Origin: Erysipelotrichaceae bacterium
GTDB taxonomy: Bacteria; Bacillota; Clostridia; TANB77; CAG-508
DNA length: 44,912 bases
Direction: 5' to 3'
Assembly (NCBI GenBank): GCA_021769225.1
Contig: JAETTH010000010.1
Location: 1-44,912 of the forward strand
This document shows, piece after piece, positions 7,120 through 17,900 of the stretch (positions within the stretch are counted from its first letter, which is position 1; every line of letters begins with the position of its first letter). Made by a program: the position numbers and the translations under genes. The notes beneath the pieces were generated by a model. That model did not search any database. It worked only from the letters and a program-made list of their open reading frames with translations, and was not told the DNA's origin.

Positions 7120-8700
7120 ATGTTAGTAGCAACTGGAGTTACTATAAGATTTGGAAAAAGAACTTTATTTGAGGATGTTAATATCCGTTTTGGAAAAGGA
7201 AATTGCTATGGCATTATTGGTGCCAATGGGGCGGGGAAATCTACTTTTTTAAAGATTTTATCTGGAGAATTAGAGCCAAGTAAAGGAGAAGTGAGTATAG
7301 ACAAAGCAGAAAGATTATCTGTTTTGAAACAAGACCACTTTGCTTATGAGGAATATAAAGTATTAGACACTGTTATCATGGGAAATGAAGAGCTATATCA
7401 AATTATGAAGCAAAAAGAAGAAATCTATATGAAACCAGACTTTTCAGAAGAAGATGGAATGAAAGCTGCTAAGTTAGAGGAAAGATTTGCAGAGCTAAAT
7501 GGATGGAATGCAGAATCAGATGCAGCTATTCTTTTAAATGATTTAGGAATTCCAGCACAACTACATGATAAATATATGAAAGAAATCGAAGCAAAAGATA
7601 AAGTAAAAGTGTTATTAGCACAAGCATTATTTGGTAATCCAGATGTACTACTTTTAGATGAGCCAACTAATGACTTGGACTTAAAAGCAATTGACTGGCT
7701 TCAAGAATTTTTGATTAATTTTGAAAATACAGTTATTGTTGTTTCACATGATCGATACTTTTTAAATAAAGTATGTACACATATTGCCGATGTTGACTTT
7801 GGAAAAATACAAGTATATCCAGGAAACTACGATTTCTGGTATGAATCTAGTCAGCTTGCATTAAAACAAGCAAAGGAAGCAAATAAAAAGAAAGAAGAAA
7901 AAATTAAAGAGTTACAAGACTTTATTGCAAGATTTAGTGCGAATGCATCAAAATCAAAGCAAGCAACTTCTAGAAAAAAATCATTAGAAAAAATAGAATT
8001 AGAAGAAATAAAACCATCTAACAGAAGATATCCATATGTCGACTTTAAACCAGATAGAGAGCCAGGAAAAGAAATTTTACAAGTGAAAAATATAAGCAAA
8101 ACAATTGAAGGAGAAAAGATTTTAGATAATATTTCTTTTACAGTAAAATCAGGGGATAAAATTGCATTTTTAGCAGATAATGAAAATGCAAAAACACTCC
8201 TTTTCCAAATCTTATCAGGAGAGGTAGAGCCAGATAGTGGAGAAATTATTTGGGGAACTACTATTACTAGTAGCTATTATCCAAAAGATAATAATTACTT
8301 ATTTAATCAAGATATCAATTTAGTAGAGTGGTTAAGACAATACTCAAAAGATCCAGATGAAACATATTTAAGAGGCTTTTTAGGCAGAATGCTATTTTCT
8401 GGTGAAGAAGCATTAAAAAAAGTAAATGTATTGTCTGGAGGAGAAAAAGTAAGATGTGTATTATCTAAAATGATGTTATCAGGAGCAAACTTCCTAATCT
8501 TTGATGAACCAACAAACCATTTAGATATGGAAAGTATAACATCAGTTAATGAAGGAATGAAAAAATTCAAAGGAAATATTTTATTCACTTCTCACGATCA
8601 TCAATTAACTCAAACTGTAGCGAATCGTATTATTGATATCAAAAAAGACGGACTAGTTGACAAGGAAGTAACCTATAATGAATATTTAGGGATCGAATAA
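7120..8700 (+). CDS. ABC-F family ATPase (YbiT-like)
   Basis: 526 residues with two ABC ATPase domains and no membrane spans, the layout of ribosome-associated ABC-F proteins. The first domain has Walker A GANGAGKS (34-41) and Walker B VLLLDEPTN, but the usual LSGGE signature is replaced by EIEAKDKVKVLLAQ (about 152-165). The second has a degenerate Walker A (ADNENAKT, about 350), an intact LSGGEKVR (about 437) and FLIFDEPTNHLD (about 459). A Lys/Glu-rich linker (about 245-300) joins them. Partial loss of one ATP site fits a YbiT-type subfamily as I recall it, but the exact subfamily should be confirmed. GGGAGGAA precedes ATG. It is monocistronic. A translation-factor role is inferred from the family; an antibiotic-protection role is possible but unsupported. 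Confidence 0.9.
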   Translation: MLVATGVTIRFGKRTLFEDVNIRFGKGNCYGIIGANGAGKSTFLKILSGELEPSKGEVSIDKAERLSVLKQDHFAYEEYKVLDTVIMGNEELYQIMKQKEEIYMKPDFSEEDGMKAAKLEERFAELNGWNAESDAAILLNDLGIPAQLHDKYMKEIEAKDKVKVLLAQALFGNPDVLLLDEPTNDLDLKAIDWLQEFLINFENTVIVVSHDRYFLNKVCTHIADVDFGKIQVYPGNYDFWYESSQLALKQAKEANKKKEEKIKELQDFIARFSANASKSKQATSRKKSLEKIELEEIKPSNRRYPYVDFKPDREPGKEILQVKNISKTIEGEKILDNISFTVKSGDKIAFLADNENAKTLLFQILSGEVEPDSGEIIWGTTITSSYYPKDNNYLFNQDINLVEWLRQYSKDPDETYLRGFLGRMLFSGEEALKKVNVLSGGEKVRCVLSKMMLSGANFLIFDEPTNHLDMESITSVNEGMKKFKGNILFTSHDHQLTQTVANRIIDIKKDGLVDKEVTYNEYLGIE

Positions 8701-8730
8701 AATAATGTAAAAATAAAAAATAAGTATTAC

Positions 8731-8775
8731 AAAATATCAATCATCTGATATAATAATAAGGTGATTGATATTTTT
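8731..8775 (+). promoter_or_regulatory. 13-bp inverted repeat enclosing the tex -10 box, with T run
   Basis: AAAATATCAATCA (8731-8743) and its exact complement (8762-8774) flank an 18-base loop containing TATAAT (8749-8754). T residues end the 3' arm, so as RNA it looks like the terminator of the ABC-F gene, while as DNA it surrounds the tex promoter. No good -35 box is visible. Confidence 0.7.
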
Positions 8776-8798
8776 AATAAAAAGAGAGGAAAAGACAC

Positions 8799-10949
8799 AT
8801 GAAAATAGAAGAGCAAATTGCGAAAGAATTAAATATTCGAGAAGGACAAGTTAAAAGTACCATCGAATTAATCGATGCAGGAAATACAATTCCTTTTATT
8901 GCTAGATATCGTAAAGAAGTAACAGGAAACTTAAGTGATGAAGTCTTAAGAACCTTAGGGGAAAGACTAACTTATTTAAGAAATTTAGAGCAAAGAAAAC
9001 AAGAAGTAATCAAAATAATAGAAGAACAGGGAAAATTAACAGAAGAGCTAAAAAAATCAATTGAAGAAGCTAATATCTTAGCAGAAGTTGAGGATTTATA
9101 TAGGCCATTTAAACAAAAGAAAAGAACAAGAGCAACTATTGCAAAAGAAAAAAACTTAGATCCATTAGCTCAAATCATTTTAGAACAAAAAGAATTAAGA
9201 CCGATTGAAGAAATAGCAAAAGAATTTATTAATCCTGAGAAAAAAGTAGAAACACAGCAAGATGCAATTCAAGGCGCTATGGATATTATTGCAGAAATTA
9301 TTGCAGATAAGCCAGAATATAGAAAGGAAATTAAAAGAATTTGTTACCGCGAAGGTAGAGTTGTTACAACAGCAGCAAAAGAAGATGAAAAATCAAATTA
9401 TGAAATGTATTATGAATTTGCAGAAGCCATTAACCGAATTCCGAGCCATAGAATATTAGCCATCAATCGTGGAGAAAAAGAAGAGTTCTTAAAAGTAAAA
9501 TTGGAAAAACCAGAAGAAAAAATACTAGAATTTATTCAAAAAGATATCATAAAACCAAAATCACTATTTAAAGAACTATTAGAGCAAACTATTTTAGACA
9601 GTTTTAAAAGATTAATAGAGCCATCTATTGATCGTGAAATTCGAAACGATTTAACAGAAAAAGCAGAAGAAAAAGCCATTAAGGTATTTGGAGAAAATGC
9701 AAAACAGTTATTATTAGGAGCACCTTTAAAAGGATTAACTGTTATCGGATTTGATCCAGCTTATCGTACTGGGTGCAAAATAGCCGTTATTGACGAAACA
9801 GGAAAACTATTAGACACAGCAACGATTTATCCAACAGCTCCACAAAATGATATAGAAGGGGCAAAAAAGACTTTAATTTCGTTAATTAATAAAGATCATG
9901 CTAACATGATTGCAATCGGGAATGGAACAGCCTCAAGGGAACCAGAGATATTTGTGGCAGATATTATAAAAGAATTAGGAAAAAAAGATTTACATTATGC
10001 AATTGTTAGTGAAGCGGGAGCATCTGTTTATTCTGCATCAAAACTTGCAACAGAAGAATATCCAGATATTAATGTCTCTTTAAGAGGAGCCATTTCAATT
10101 GCAAGAAGATTACAAGATCCATTAGCAGAATTAGTTAAGATTGATCCAAAAGCAATTGGAGTAGGGCAATATCAACACGATGTTAACCAAAAAAATCTAT
10201 CAGAAAGCTTAAATGCTGTAGTAGAAGATGCCGTAAATAAAGTTGGTGTTGATGTGAATACTGCAACTCCATCTTTGTTGTCCTATGTAGCTGGAATTAA
10301 CAATAGTATTGCAAAAAATATTGTTAAATACCGTGATGAAAATGGAAAATTAAAACAAAGAAAAGAACTTTTAAAAGTACCAAAGCTAGGAAAAGCAGCA
10401 TTTGAACAATGTGCAGGATTTATTCGTATTTATGAAGGGACCAATCCATTAGAAGTAACAGCAGTTCATCCAGAAAGTTATAGCGTAACAGAAAAACTTC
10501 TTGCAATAATTGGAGCAAAAAAAGAAGATTTACTAGATAAAGAAAAATTAAAAGAAATAAAAATAAAGTTAAGTGAATTAAATGTGGAAAAAATAGCCAA
10601 AGAATTGGAAATTGGTGAATTAACATTAAAAGATATTATAGCAGAACTATCAAAACCAGGAAGAGATCCACGTGAAGATATGCCAAAGCCAATTTTGAGA
10701 TCAGATGTTTTAAAAATAGAGGATTTAAGAGAAGGCATGATTTTAACAGGAACAGTAAGAAATGTTATTGACTTTGGAGCATTTGTTGATATTGGAGTAA
10801 AACATGATGGGCTAGTTCATATTTCAGAATTAAGTGAAGGATTTGTAAAAAATCCATCTGATGTAGTATCCGTTGGAGATATTGTGAAAGTGAAAGTATT
10901 GAAAGTAGATTTAGAAAGACAAAAAGTAAGTTTAAGTATGAAAATCTAG
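8799..10949 (+). CDS. tex: Tex, S1-domain RNA-binding protein
   Basis: 716 residues, the usual Tex length. Order: helical Tex N-terminal region (about 1-190), central part, YqgF/RNase H-like fold (about 320-450, starting IGFDPAYRTGCKIAV), helix-hairpin-helix pair (about 480-560, LLSYVAGINNSIAKNIVKYR) and a C-terminal S1 domain (about 643-716, DLREGMILTGTVRNVIDFGAFVDIG). Tex is a conserved nucleic-acid-binding protein linked to transcription and stress. GAGAGGA precedes ATG 8799. It is monocistronic, between the inverted repeat at 8731 and a strong terminator. Confidence 0.95.
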   Translation: MKIEEQIAKELNIREGQVKSTIELIDAGNTIPFIARYRKEVTGNLSDEVLRTLGERLTYLRNLEQRKQEVIKIIEEQGKLTEELKKSIEEANILAEVEDLYRPFKQKKRTRATIAKEKNLDPLAQIILEQKELRPIEEIAKEFINPEKKVETQQDAIQGAMDIIAEIIADKPEYRKEIKRICYREGRVVTTAAKEDEKSNYEMYYEFAEAINRIPSHRILAINRGEKEEFLKVKLEKPEEKILEFIQKDIIKPKSLFKELLEQTILDSFKRLIEPSIDREIRNDLTEKAEEKAIKVFGENAKQLLLGAPLKGLTVIGFDPAYRTGCKIAVIDETGKLLDTATIYPTAPQNDIEGAKKTLISLINKDHANMIAIGNGTASREPEIFVADIIKELGKKDLHYAIVSEAGASVYSASKLATEEYPDINVSLRGAISIARRLQDPLAELVKIDPKAIGVGQYQHDVNQKNLSESLNAVVEDAVNKVGVDVNTATPSLLSYVAGINNSIAKNIVKYRDENGKLKQRKELLKVPKLGKAAFEQCAGFIRIYEGTNPLEVTAVHPESYSVTEKLLAIIGAKKEDLLDKEKLKEIKIKLSELNVEKIAKELEIGELTLKDIIAELSKPGRDPREDMPKPILRSDVLKIEDLREGMILTGTVRNVIDFGAFVDIGVKHDGLVHISELSEGFVKNPSDVVSVGDIVKVKVLKVDLERQKVSLSMKI

Positions 10950-10954
10950 AAATA

Positions 10955-10988
10955 AAAAAGAAAGAATCTTTTTAGATTCTTTCTTTTT
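10955..10988. terminator. Bidirectional terminator between tex and the DUF975 gene
   Basis: A 15-bp stem AAAAAGAAAGAATCT with its complement and a TTTT loop; A and T runs allow use in both directions. Confidence 0.9.
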
Positions 10989-11010
10989 ACTTTTCATTTT
11001 TCTTAAAATC

Positions 11011-11835
11011 TTATTCTCCTTTAATTGGATCATTACTTTCGTCAGAATCTGGTTTAGAGTCTGTTACTACTTTAGAAGCAGAATTAGAAGATGTTATCCC
11101 AGCTAATTCTTCATAGAAGCAAATAGTAGCCATCATCATATATGGAATTAACCAAAAATATCCAATATATAAAGTAAAGATAGCTAAAATAGCCCATCCA
11201 ATAAAAGTAAGATTAAGCCAGAATAAACTCCAACGATGTCCTCTCATTAATCTAGCACTTTCCTCTACAATTTCCTTTCCTGTCCATTCATTGTGATCAT
11301 GTAAAAGCATATAAGATAGACTATATAAAAGTGTTTTAGGAAGTAAATAAATGATACATCCAATTATAACTAACCAGCAGATAATTCCTAAAGCACCTAA
11401 AGTAGAAGTAGTGCTGTAAAATGAATATCTAGAAAGTAATCCATAACTAAAGGACTGAAAAGAGACTGTAAAAAATAAAATAAATGCAATTACTAGAACA
11501 ATAAATACTGGTAGTATTTTTAGTAAAATATTACCATATATACCCCATACACGACCTGTTTTAGAACAACCAAATGAAACAAAGTCGAAATACGCTACAG
11601 GTTCTCCTCTTTTTAATTTCGTGAAACTAACAACAAGTCCATAAGAAAGAGGTAAAGAAATAACTATATTTATAATTTGAACAAGAAATCCTAAAAAAGG
11701 GATAACAAAAAGAACTCCAGCAAGAAAAACAATTGCAAATTCAAAAAGTATAAAGCAAAGAGTAATTAGGGCAGCTTTTCCCCATTTTTCAGTAAGTGAT
11801 TCTCTTGCATTTTGTCTAATTTTTGCAGCAACCAT
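11011..11835 (-). CDS. DUF975 family integral membrane protein
   Basis: 274 residues with about five to six hydrophobic helices and the N-terminal pattern IRQNARESLTEKWGKAAL typical of DUF975 proteins. A conserved stretch TKLKRGEPVAYFDFV follows the second helix pair. The C terminus is acidic and Ser-rich. Function is unknown. AGGAGGA lies 7 bases before ATG. It follows the response-regulator gene on the same strand after 68 bases, so co-transcription is possible, but nothing ties it functionally to the signalling genes. Confidence 0.8.
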   Translation of the reverse strand: MVAAKIRQNARESLTEKWGKAALITLCFILFEFAIVFLAGVLFVIPFLGFLVQIINIVISLPLSYGLVVSFTKLKRGEPVAYFDFVSFGCSKTGRVWGIYGNILLKILPVFIVLVIAFILFFTVSFQSFSYGLLSRYSFYSTTSTLGALGIICWLVIIGCIIYLLPKTLLYSLSYMLLHDHNEWTGKEIVEESARLMRGHRWSLFWLNLTFIGWAILAIFTLYIGYFWLIPYMMMATICFYEELAGITSSNSASKVVTDSKPDSDESNDPIKGE

Positions 11836-11903
11836 AAAAACATCCTCCTGTATAATTTATATGCTAGAAGATAACAATCATGTTAACTCTAGCATATTTT
11901 ACA

Positions 11904-12953
11904 CTAATATCTATTTTGTATTTCTAAAATTTTATCATAATCATTTTCTAAGATTTCTAAAAAGGCTTGTGCAATAGCAGGATCAAATTGAGTACCAGAA
12001 CATTTTTCAATTTCTTCTTTTACTACATCAATTGATAATGCATCACGGTAAGTTCTTTTTGATGTCATAGCATCAAATGTATCTGCTACAGCAGCAATTC
12101 TTGCAAAGTAAGGAATTTCATCACCCTTTAGCTTAGATGGATATCCATTTCCATCATATTTTTCATGATGGTGCTTAACAATTGGAATAATATCCTGAAA
12201 AATAGTAGCGCTTGATAAAATATGTGCACCAATTGTTGGATGATTTTTTATTTGGGAATATTCATCATCTGTTAATTTACTTTCCTTTAATAGAATACTA
12301 TCAGGAACTCCAATTTTGCCAATATCGTGGAATAAACCACCAATTCTCAATGTTTTGAGATCTTCTTGTGATAATCCCAACTTTTGACCAAGTAGTACAG
12401 AGTATTCTGAAACACGATCAGAATGTCCTCTTGTATAAGGATCTTTAGCTTCTACGGTATATCGTAAGGTTTGAATGCTTTCCATATAGGCTTGTTCTAA
12501 TTTTTCATAAGTATCAGAAAGCTCTTGGTTGATTTTTTTTATTAAATTCATTTGAGCAATTGATTTAATACCAGACTCGATTAATAAAAGTAGTTGGTCA
12601 AATTTGTCACTTTTTTCACAATATCCTTGAATATCTAACCTTCGAATTGTCTCTAAAGGTGGAGCTAAATCCTTGTGACCAGTTAATAGTAAAATATATA
12701 ATTCTTGATTAAACTTTCGAATTTCTTCTACAACTTTGTCACCATGAACAGGAGTCATAATAAAGTCAAGAATCATTAAATCAAAATGTTCGTTTTTTAC
12801 TCTCTCGACAGCTTCTAATGGGTCAGTAATACCAACGAAATCATACCCTGATCTTTTTAAAAAGATGGATAGAGAATCGATAATACCAACTTCATCATCT
12901 ACTGCTATGATTTTATATCCATTGGCTGGTGATGATTGAACGCCTTTTCTCAT
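11904..12953 (-). CDS. Response regulator with HD-GYP output domain
   Basis: 349 residues from ATG 12953, chosen because GAGGAAA lies 8 bases upstream; a longer in-frame extension to 13052 has no ribosome binding site and crosses the promoter. REC domain at 12-130 with acidic pair Asp19-Asp20, phospho-acceptor Asp63, Thr91 and Lys114. A coiled linker (130-165) leads to an HD-GYP domain (about 170-345) with HD at 209-210, HHHEKYDGNGYP (261-272) and downstream Asp residues. HD-GYP proteins of this build typically degrade cyclic di-GMP, so the output is probably second-messenger turnover rather than DNA binding. It lies directly after the orphan histidine kinase (13099-14907) and is the obvious partner, although a terminator and its own promoter separate them. 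Confidence 0.92.
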   Translation of the reverse strand: MRKGVQSSPANGYKIIAVDDEVGIIDSLSIFLKRSGYDFVGITDPLEAVERVKNEHFDLMILDFIMTPVHGDKVVEEIRKFNQELYILLLTGHKDLAPPLETIRRLDIQGYCEKSDKFDQLLLLIESGIKSIAQMNLIKKINQELSDTYEKLEQAYMESIQTLRYTVEAKDPYTRGHSDRVSEYSVLLGQKLGLSQEDLKTLRIGGLFHDIGKIGVPDSILLKESKLTDDEYSQIKNHPTIGAHILSSATIFQDIIPIVKHHHEKYDGNGYPSKLKGDEIPYFARIAAVADTFDAMTSKRTYRDALSIDVVKEEIEKCSGTQFDPAIAQAFLEILENDYDKILEIQNRY

Positions 12954-12981
12954 AATATCATTTCCTCCTATATTCATAGAT

Positions 12982-13011
12982 ATTATATCCACAAATATGA
13001 CTAAAAAGCAA
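12982..13011 (-). promoter_or_regulatory. Promoter of the REC-HD-GYP gene
   Basis: Minus strand TTGCTT (13006-13011), an 18-base spacer, TATAAT (12982-12987). It supports independent transcription from the kinase. Confidence 0.6.
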
Positions 13012-13050
13012 GTGAAAAGACAAAAATTCTGTAAAATTGTACAAGTGGAC

Positions 13051-13096
13051 AAAAAAGAAGCCTGTGCTTAATTAATAAGCATGGACTTCTTTTTTT
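13051..13096. terminator. Terminator after the histidine kinase
   Basis: A 15-bp stem (AAGAAG... / ...CTTCTT) with one mismatch and two G-T pairs lies between A and T runs. It ends the NRPS-kinase transcript just before the response-regulator promoter. Confidence 0.8.
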
Positions 13097-13098
13097 GG

Positions 13099-14907
13099 TT
13101 ATTTAATATATGGTAAAATAATGTTAAATTTAGTACCTTTTTGGGGCTCTGACTCAACAGTAATATTTCCATTAAAATGAGCACGAATATTGGAATAGGA
13201 CATAAATAGTCCAAGTCCTGTTCCATTTTTTCCTTTTGTGGTTATCATTTCTTTAAATAGTTTATCTTTTACTTCTTTTGACATTCCGCTACCATAGTCT
13301 TGGATTGAAATAATAAGATTACTATCTTTTTTCGTAATAGATAAATCAATTTTTTGATTTGGTTTTCCTTCATAAGATTGAATCGAATTGGAAATCATAT
13401 TGTTAATAACTTGTACTAAACTATTGACATTTCCATAAAGTTCTGTGCTCTCATTGTGGTTCATGTTAATATTTAAATCAATTAATGCATTTTTTAATTC
13501 ATGTTTCATTAAGATATCAACACGTTTGATTAATTCATCAACTGTAAAATTGGTTTCTTGTTCTTCTGATAAAGTAACTGCTTGTCCTTTTACTGCGGTA
13601 ATTACATCAGACATATATTCTGTATATTCTTTTATTTTTTCAATCCAGGAAGACATATCTTTTGCAATATCATGATGATCTTGGTTGGTTACTTCTGGAT
13701 CTCCAATGGATGAATCATATTCATGAACTAAATCAGTTAATCCTTCTGCAGCTCCGGAAATGGACATGATTGGTGTTTTTAAGTTATGTGCAATTCCACC
13801 AATTAACTGTCCTAAAGATGCTAAGCGTTCTTTTTCCATTAATTTCTCTTGATTATTTTTAATTGTTTGCATGTCTAGGTTATGTTGTGTTACATCTTTG
13901 AATAGAACTAAGGTTCCTAAATAGGTGTTTTTATCTTTTATATTATTAATTTCAATATTAAAATACTTATTAATTTGTTTGAAATGTTTATTTATGTATA
14001 ATGTGTTATCTGTAGTTTTAGATGCTTCTATTGTTTTTTGGAAAAGTTGGTTATCATCTTCAAATTCATCACTGCTTTTTAATAGTTCATCAATCGAAAC
14101 ATTTCTTAATTTTTCACTTTTTAGTCTAAACATATCAATAAAAGTTTGGTTAAAATCGATAATTCTATCTTCATCATTTAATACCATATAACCATCTGAA
14201 ATTCGGTCTACTATTTTTTGTAGTGCAATTGGTGAAACAGTTAAAAATTGAAATTTAAAAATAGCTAATGCATAAAATAAGATGGCAAATAAGAAGGTGA
14301 TCGGTGTTACATAGATTGTAATATCAATGATACCGAAAGTTCCTAATACGTTAATAATGACAGGAACGATAGTTCCTAATAAAATTAACAGGGATTGCTT
14401 TGAAAAGAATCCTGAGTTTTTAATCGAATATTTGATAAAGTAAAAAATTGCAATAAATAACATTAAGTATGAATAAAATGTATGTACATAGGCAAATGGT
14501 CCGAAAATTCCATCTTTCATATAAATAGAATATTTTACAAAGAATAAGTGGTGTAAATTATTGGTCCATAGTAAAATAAGAGAAAGAGTTGGAATAATAA
14601 ATAATAGCAAATAGGAATTCTTAAATTTTATCTTGGTATTTGCAAAGACAAGTGCTGTAAAATACATGGTAACAGGCAAAAAACAGCCACCAATATAAGC
14701 AAAATAATCAAAATAAATTGGATCAATACCTAGTCTTTCACTAAACAAAATTTGTAATAATACGAAAAGGCATAAAATAAATAATAAGATAATATCAACA
14801 GCAAAAATTTGTTGCATTTGATTTTGTGGTTTTTTTCGTATTAAATAGATTAATAGAATTGTGGTAATGACAAGGGAAATTCCCATAATAATTGCATAAA
14901 CTGTCAT
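13099..14907 (-). CDS. 7TM-sensor histidine kinase
   Basis: 602 residues. Seven hydrophobic helices fill 1-225 (histidine kinase 7TM-type sensor), followed by a PAS domain (about 228-340), a dimerisation domain with H-box GGIAHNLKTP (phospho-acceptor His374), and a GHKL ATPase domain (about 480-600) with N-box NNMISNSIQSYEG, G1 DYGSGMS and G2 GTGLGL. The N-terminal build suggests sensing a membrane-soluble or external small molecule. AGGAGG lies in the 11-bp gap after the NRPS stop codon, so the kinase is translated from the NRPS transcript. No receiver domain is fused; the downstream REC-HD-GYP protein is the likely partner. The link between NRPS product and kinase signal is inferred from this arrangement. 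Confidence 0.93.
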   Translation of the reverse strand: MTVYAIIMGISLVITTILLIYLIRKKPQNQMQQIFAVDIILLFILCLFVLLQILFSERLGIDPIYFDYFAYIGGCFLPVTMYFTALVFANTKIKFKNSYLLLFIIPTLSLILLWTNNLHHLFFVKYSIYMKDGIFGPFAYVHTFYSYLMLFIAIFYFIKYSIKNSGFFSKQSLLILLGTIVPVIINVLGTFGIIDITIYVTPITFLFAILFYALAIFKFQFLTVSPIALQKIVDRISDGYMVLNDEDRIIDFNQTFIDMFRLKSEKLRNVSIDELLKSSDEFEDDNQLFQKTIEASKTTDNTLYINKHFKQINKYFNIEINNIKDKNTYLGTLVLFKDVTQHNLDMQTIKNNQEKLMEKERLASLGQLIGGIAHNLKTPIMSISGAAEGLTDLVHEYDSSIGDPEVTNQDHHDIAKDMSSWIEKIKEYTEYMSDVITAVKGQAVTLSEEQETNFTVDELIKRVDILMKHELKNALIDLNINMNHNESTELYGNVNSLVQVINNMISNSIQSYEGKPNQKIDLSITKKDSNLIISIQDYGSGMSKEVKDKLFKEMITTKGKNGTGLGLFMSYSNIRAHFNGNITVESEPQKGTKFNIILPYIK

Positions 14908-14918
14908 AGATAGACCTC

Positions 14919-17900
14919 CTAATTTATCTTGATATTAAAGTACCCAATATCAGATAAATATTTCAAATAATTTCGAATGTATTTCTTATCAATATATGGC
15001 CATTCAAATCCAATCTTTTGTAAGATTTCTTTTGTAAAATCAGATTTAATTTTTACATTAGAATCATATACTAATTTTTTATCTTTATCTAAATCGTTAA
15101 TAATTCCTTCTAAGTATGATTTTTTATTCTCATCTTGTAGTAATTCATTAATAATTTCTACAAACTTTTCAGAAGAAACAATTTTGATTGGAATACCAAG
15201 TTCATTTAATTCTTTATATAGTCTAGAAAGTTCTAAATGTTTTTCATTTAGTAAATGGAAAACACTGTAGTTTTTGTTATAGTGACTAGCAAGTGCAATA
15301 ATTGCATCACCACAGAAATCAATTGGAGTGAATTCTGCATAACCAGAAAGTAAATAGTCTGGCATGCAACCAATTTGTAGCATAGATTTAAATCGATTCA
15401 CAAAAGCATTTTCATAATGATTTTGCTGGAATTTTCCTTCTGTAAAACGACTTGTTAAATTTCCCATACGAAGGATATATGCTTTTAATCCTTGGGAAAT
15501 TGCTTCTAAAACTAAGTATTCTGCATCAAATTTACTTTTAACATATAGGTTTTCAATATTTTGACCAATATAGAAATTGGTTTCATCATAGTACTTATCT
15601 TCTGTAAAATTATTATCAACATGTGATTCCTCTGCTAAAACATTTCCAGAAACACTAATAGTTGAAACGTGCATTAATAACTTTTGGAATTGTTTGCAAA
15701 AAGCAATGATATTTTGAGTTCCAATGACATTTACTTTTTGGAATTCTTCTACTTGTCCATAGTGTTTTACTAGAGCAGCACAGTGGATAACTGTTTGAAT
15801 TTTATTTCCTAGAAGAATATATTCTTCTGGAGAAAGACCTAAGTAATCAGAAGTAATATCTCCTTCTACTAGTTTAATTCGATTTCCAATATATTTATCA
15901 TATTTTTCTTCAAAGTAGAAGTGTAAAACATTAACTAATCTATCCATAGCAGACATTTGATTTTTAGCACGGATTAAACAATAGATATCTCCAGATTCAT
16001 TTTTTAAAAAGCTGTCTAATACATGTGCACCTAAAAAACCAGTAAATCCAGTGAGTAAAACATTGCCTAATGGATGATAATCTAATTGGATATTTTCTGA
16101 TACTTTGTTTTTCTCTAAAATTGTATCATACTTATGATAATCTGCAAGAGAATTTTCATGATTTGTTTTTTCTTGAGATGTTAAACTACTAGCAAGATCA
16201 ATAATAGATGGATGTTTAAAAATATCAGAATAGGAAATATTTAATCCTTGAGAAATTGCTTCTACTTGTAATCTCATGGCTGCAAGAGAATCTCCGCCTA
16301 AATCGAAGAAATCATCTTCAATACTGATATCTTCGCGATTTAGGATTTTTTGGAAAACTTTTAAAAGCAATTCTTGTGTTTTATTTTGTGGTTTAGTTAA
16401 ATTTCGTTTTTGCTCATTAGTTTTAAAAGTGGTTGGAAGAGCATTTTTATCTATTTTCCCATTTGTGTTAATTGGCAATTTTTCAAGTTGCATAAAGTAA
16501 GATGGAATCATATAGGATGGGAGGCTCTTTTTTAGGAACAGTTGTAACGTGTGTAGATCAATTTTTTGTTCTGATACGAAATAAGAACAAATTGTTTTTT
16601 CTTGGCGAATCATTTGGATGACTGTTGCACATTCTTTGATTCCTGGATAAGAGGATAGTTTATGATTAATTTCACTTAGTTCTACACGGAATCCTCTAAT
16701 TTTTACTTGATTATCAATTCTTCCCAAAAATTCAATATTTCCATCTGGTAGGAAACGTACTAAGTCACCGGTTTTGTATACCATACCACTCTTAAATGGA
16801 TTTTTAACAAATTTTTGCTGGGTAAGGATTGGATTATTTAAGTAGCCTCTTGCTAGACCGTCTCCACCAACAAGTAATTCTCCTGCAAAGCCTACAGGAA
16901 GTAAGCTTAAATTTTTGTCAACAACATAACAAGTTGAATTGGCAATTGGTTTTCCAATTGGAATATTAGTTTCATATTTTTTATCAATAGTAAAGCTGGT
17001 AGAAAAAGTAGTATTTTCTGTTGGTCCATATCCATTAATAATAGTTAGATGTGGATTGGCACTTCGAATCATATTAATATGTTTTGGGGATAAGACATCT
17101 CCACCTGTTAATAGTACACGGACACTATTAAACATATGAGGATTATCCTCACAAAGTTGGTTTAGTAGTGGTGCTGTAAGCCATAAAATTGTAATTTTGT
17201 GACTGATTAAATAGTCTTGTAGATAAGAACTATCTAACAATGTTTCCTTTTTCATGACATGTAATTCAAATCCATTTAGTAAAGCTCCCCAGATTTCAAA
17301 TGTACAAGCATCGAAAACAATAGAGCCTGTTTGTAAGATCCTTTCTTCTTTTTCAAGGCAAATAAAATTTGTATTTTTTACAAGTCGTATAATACTTCTA
17401 TGCTCAATCATGGTTCCTTTCGGATTTCCAGTTGATCCAGATGTATACATGATATAAGCTAAATCACGACTTTTATTTTCGTTAATTGGGTTATTAGTTT
17501 CATAATTTTTTTCATAAATATTTTGATTATCTAATGAAATATTTACGATTTGGACAGTTGAGTTTGCTTTATTAATGTATTCATTTGTTGTTAATAAAAT
17601 ATTAGATTTAGAATCTCGAATCATATAGTCAATTCTTTCTTTTGGATAGTTAATATCAATTGGCGAATAAGCAGCTCCTGCTTTTAAAACTGCTAAAATT
17701 GAGATGATAGATTCTAAAGATTTATCTAATAAAATAGAGACGATATCTTCTCTTTTTACTCCAAGTGATTTTAAGTAATGAGCTAGTTGATTTGCTTTTT
17801 GATTTAACTCTTGATAAGTAAGGTTAGATTGTTCAAATACTAAAGCTATTTTATCTGGTGTTTTTTCTACCTGCTCTTCAAATAATTCTTGTACTGTTTG

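Noticed and set aside
12954..13052. N-terminal extension of the REC-HD-GYP protein
   Set aside because: It crosses the promoter at 12982-13011 and reaches the kinase terminator; ATG 12953 has a proper ribosome binding site and starts just before the REC fold.
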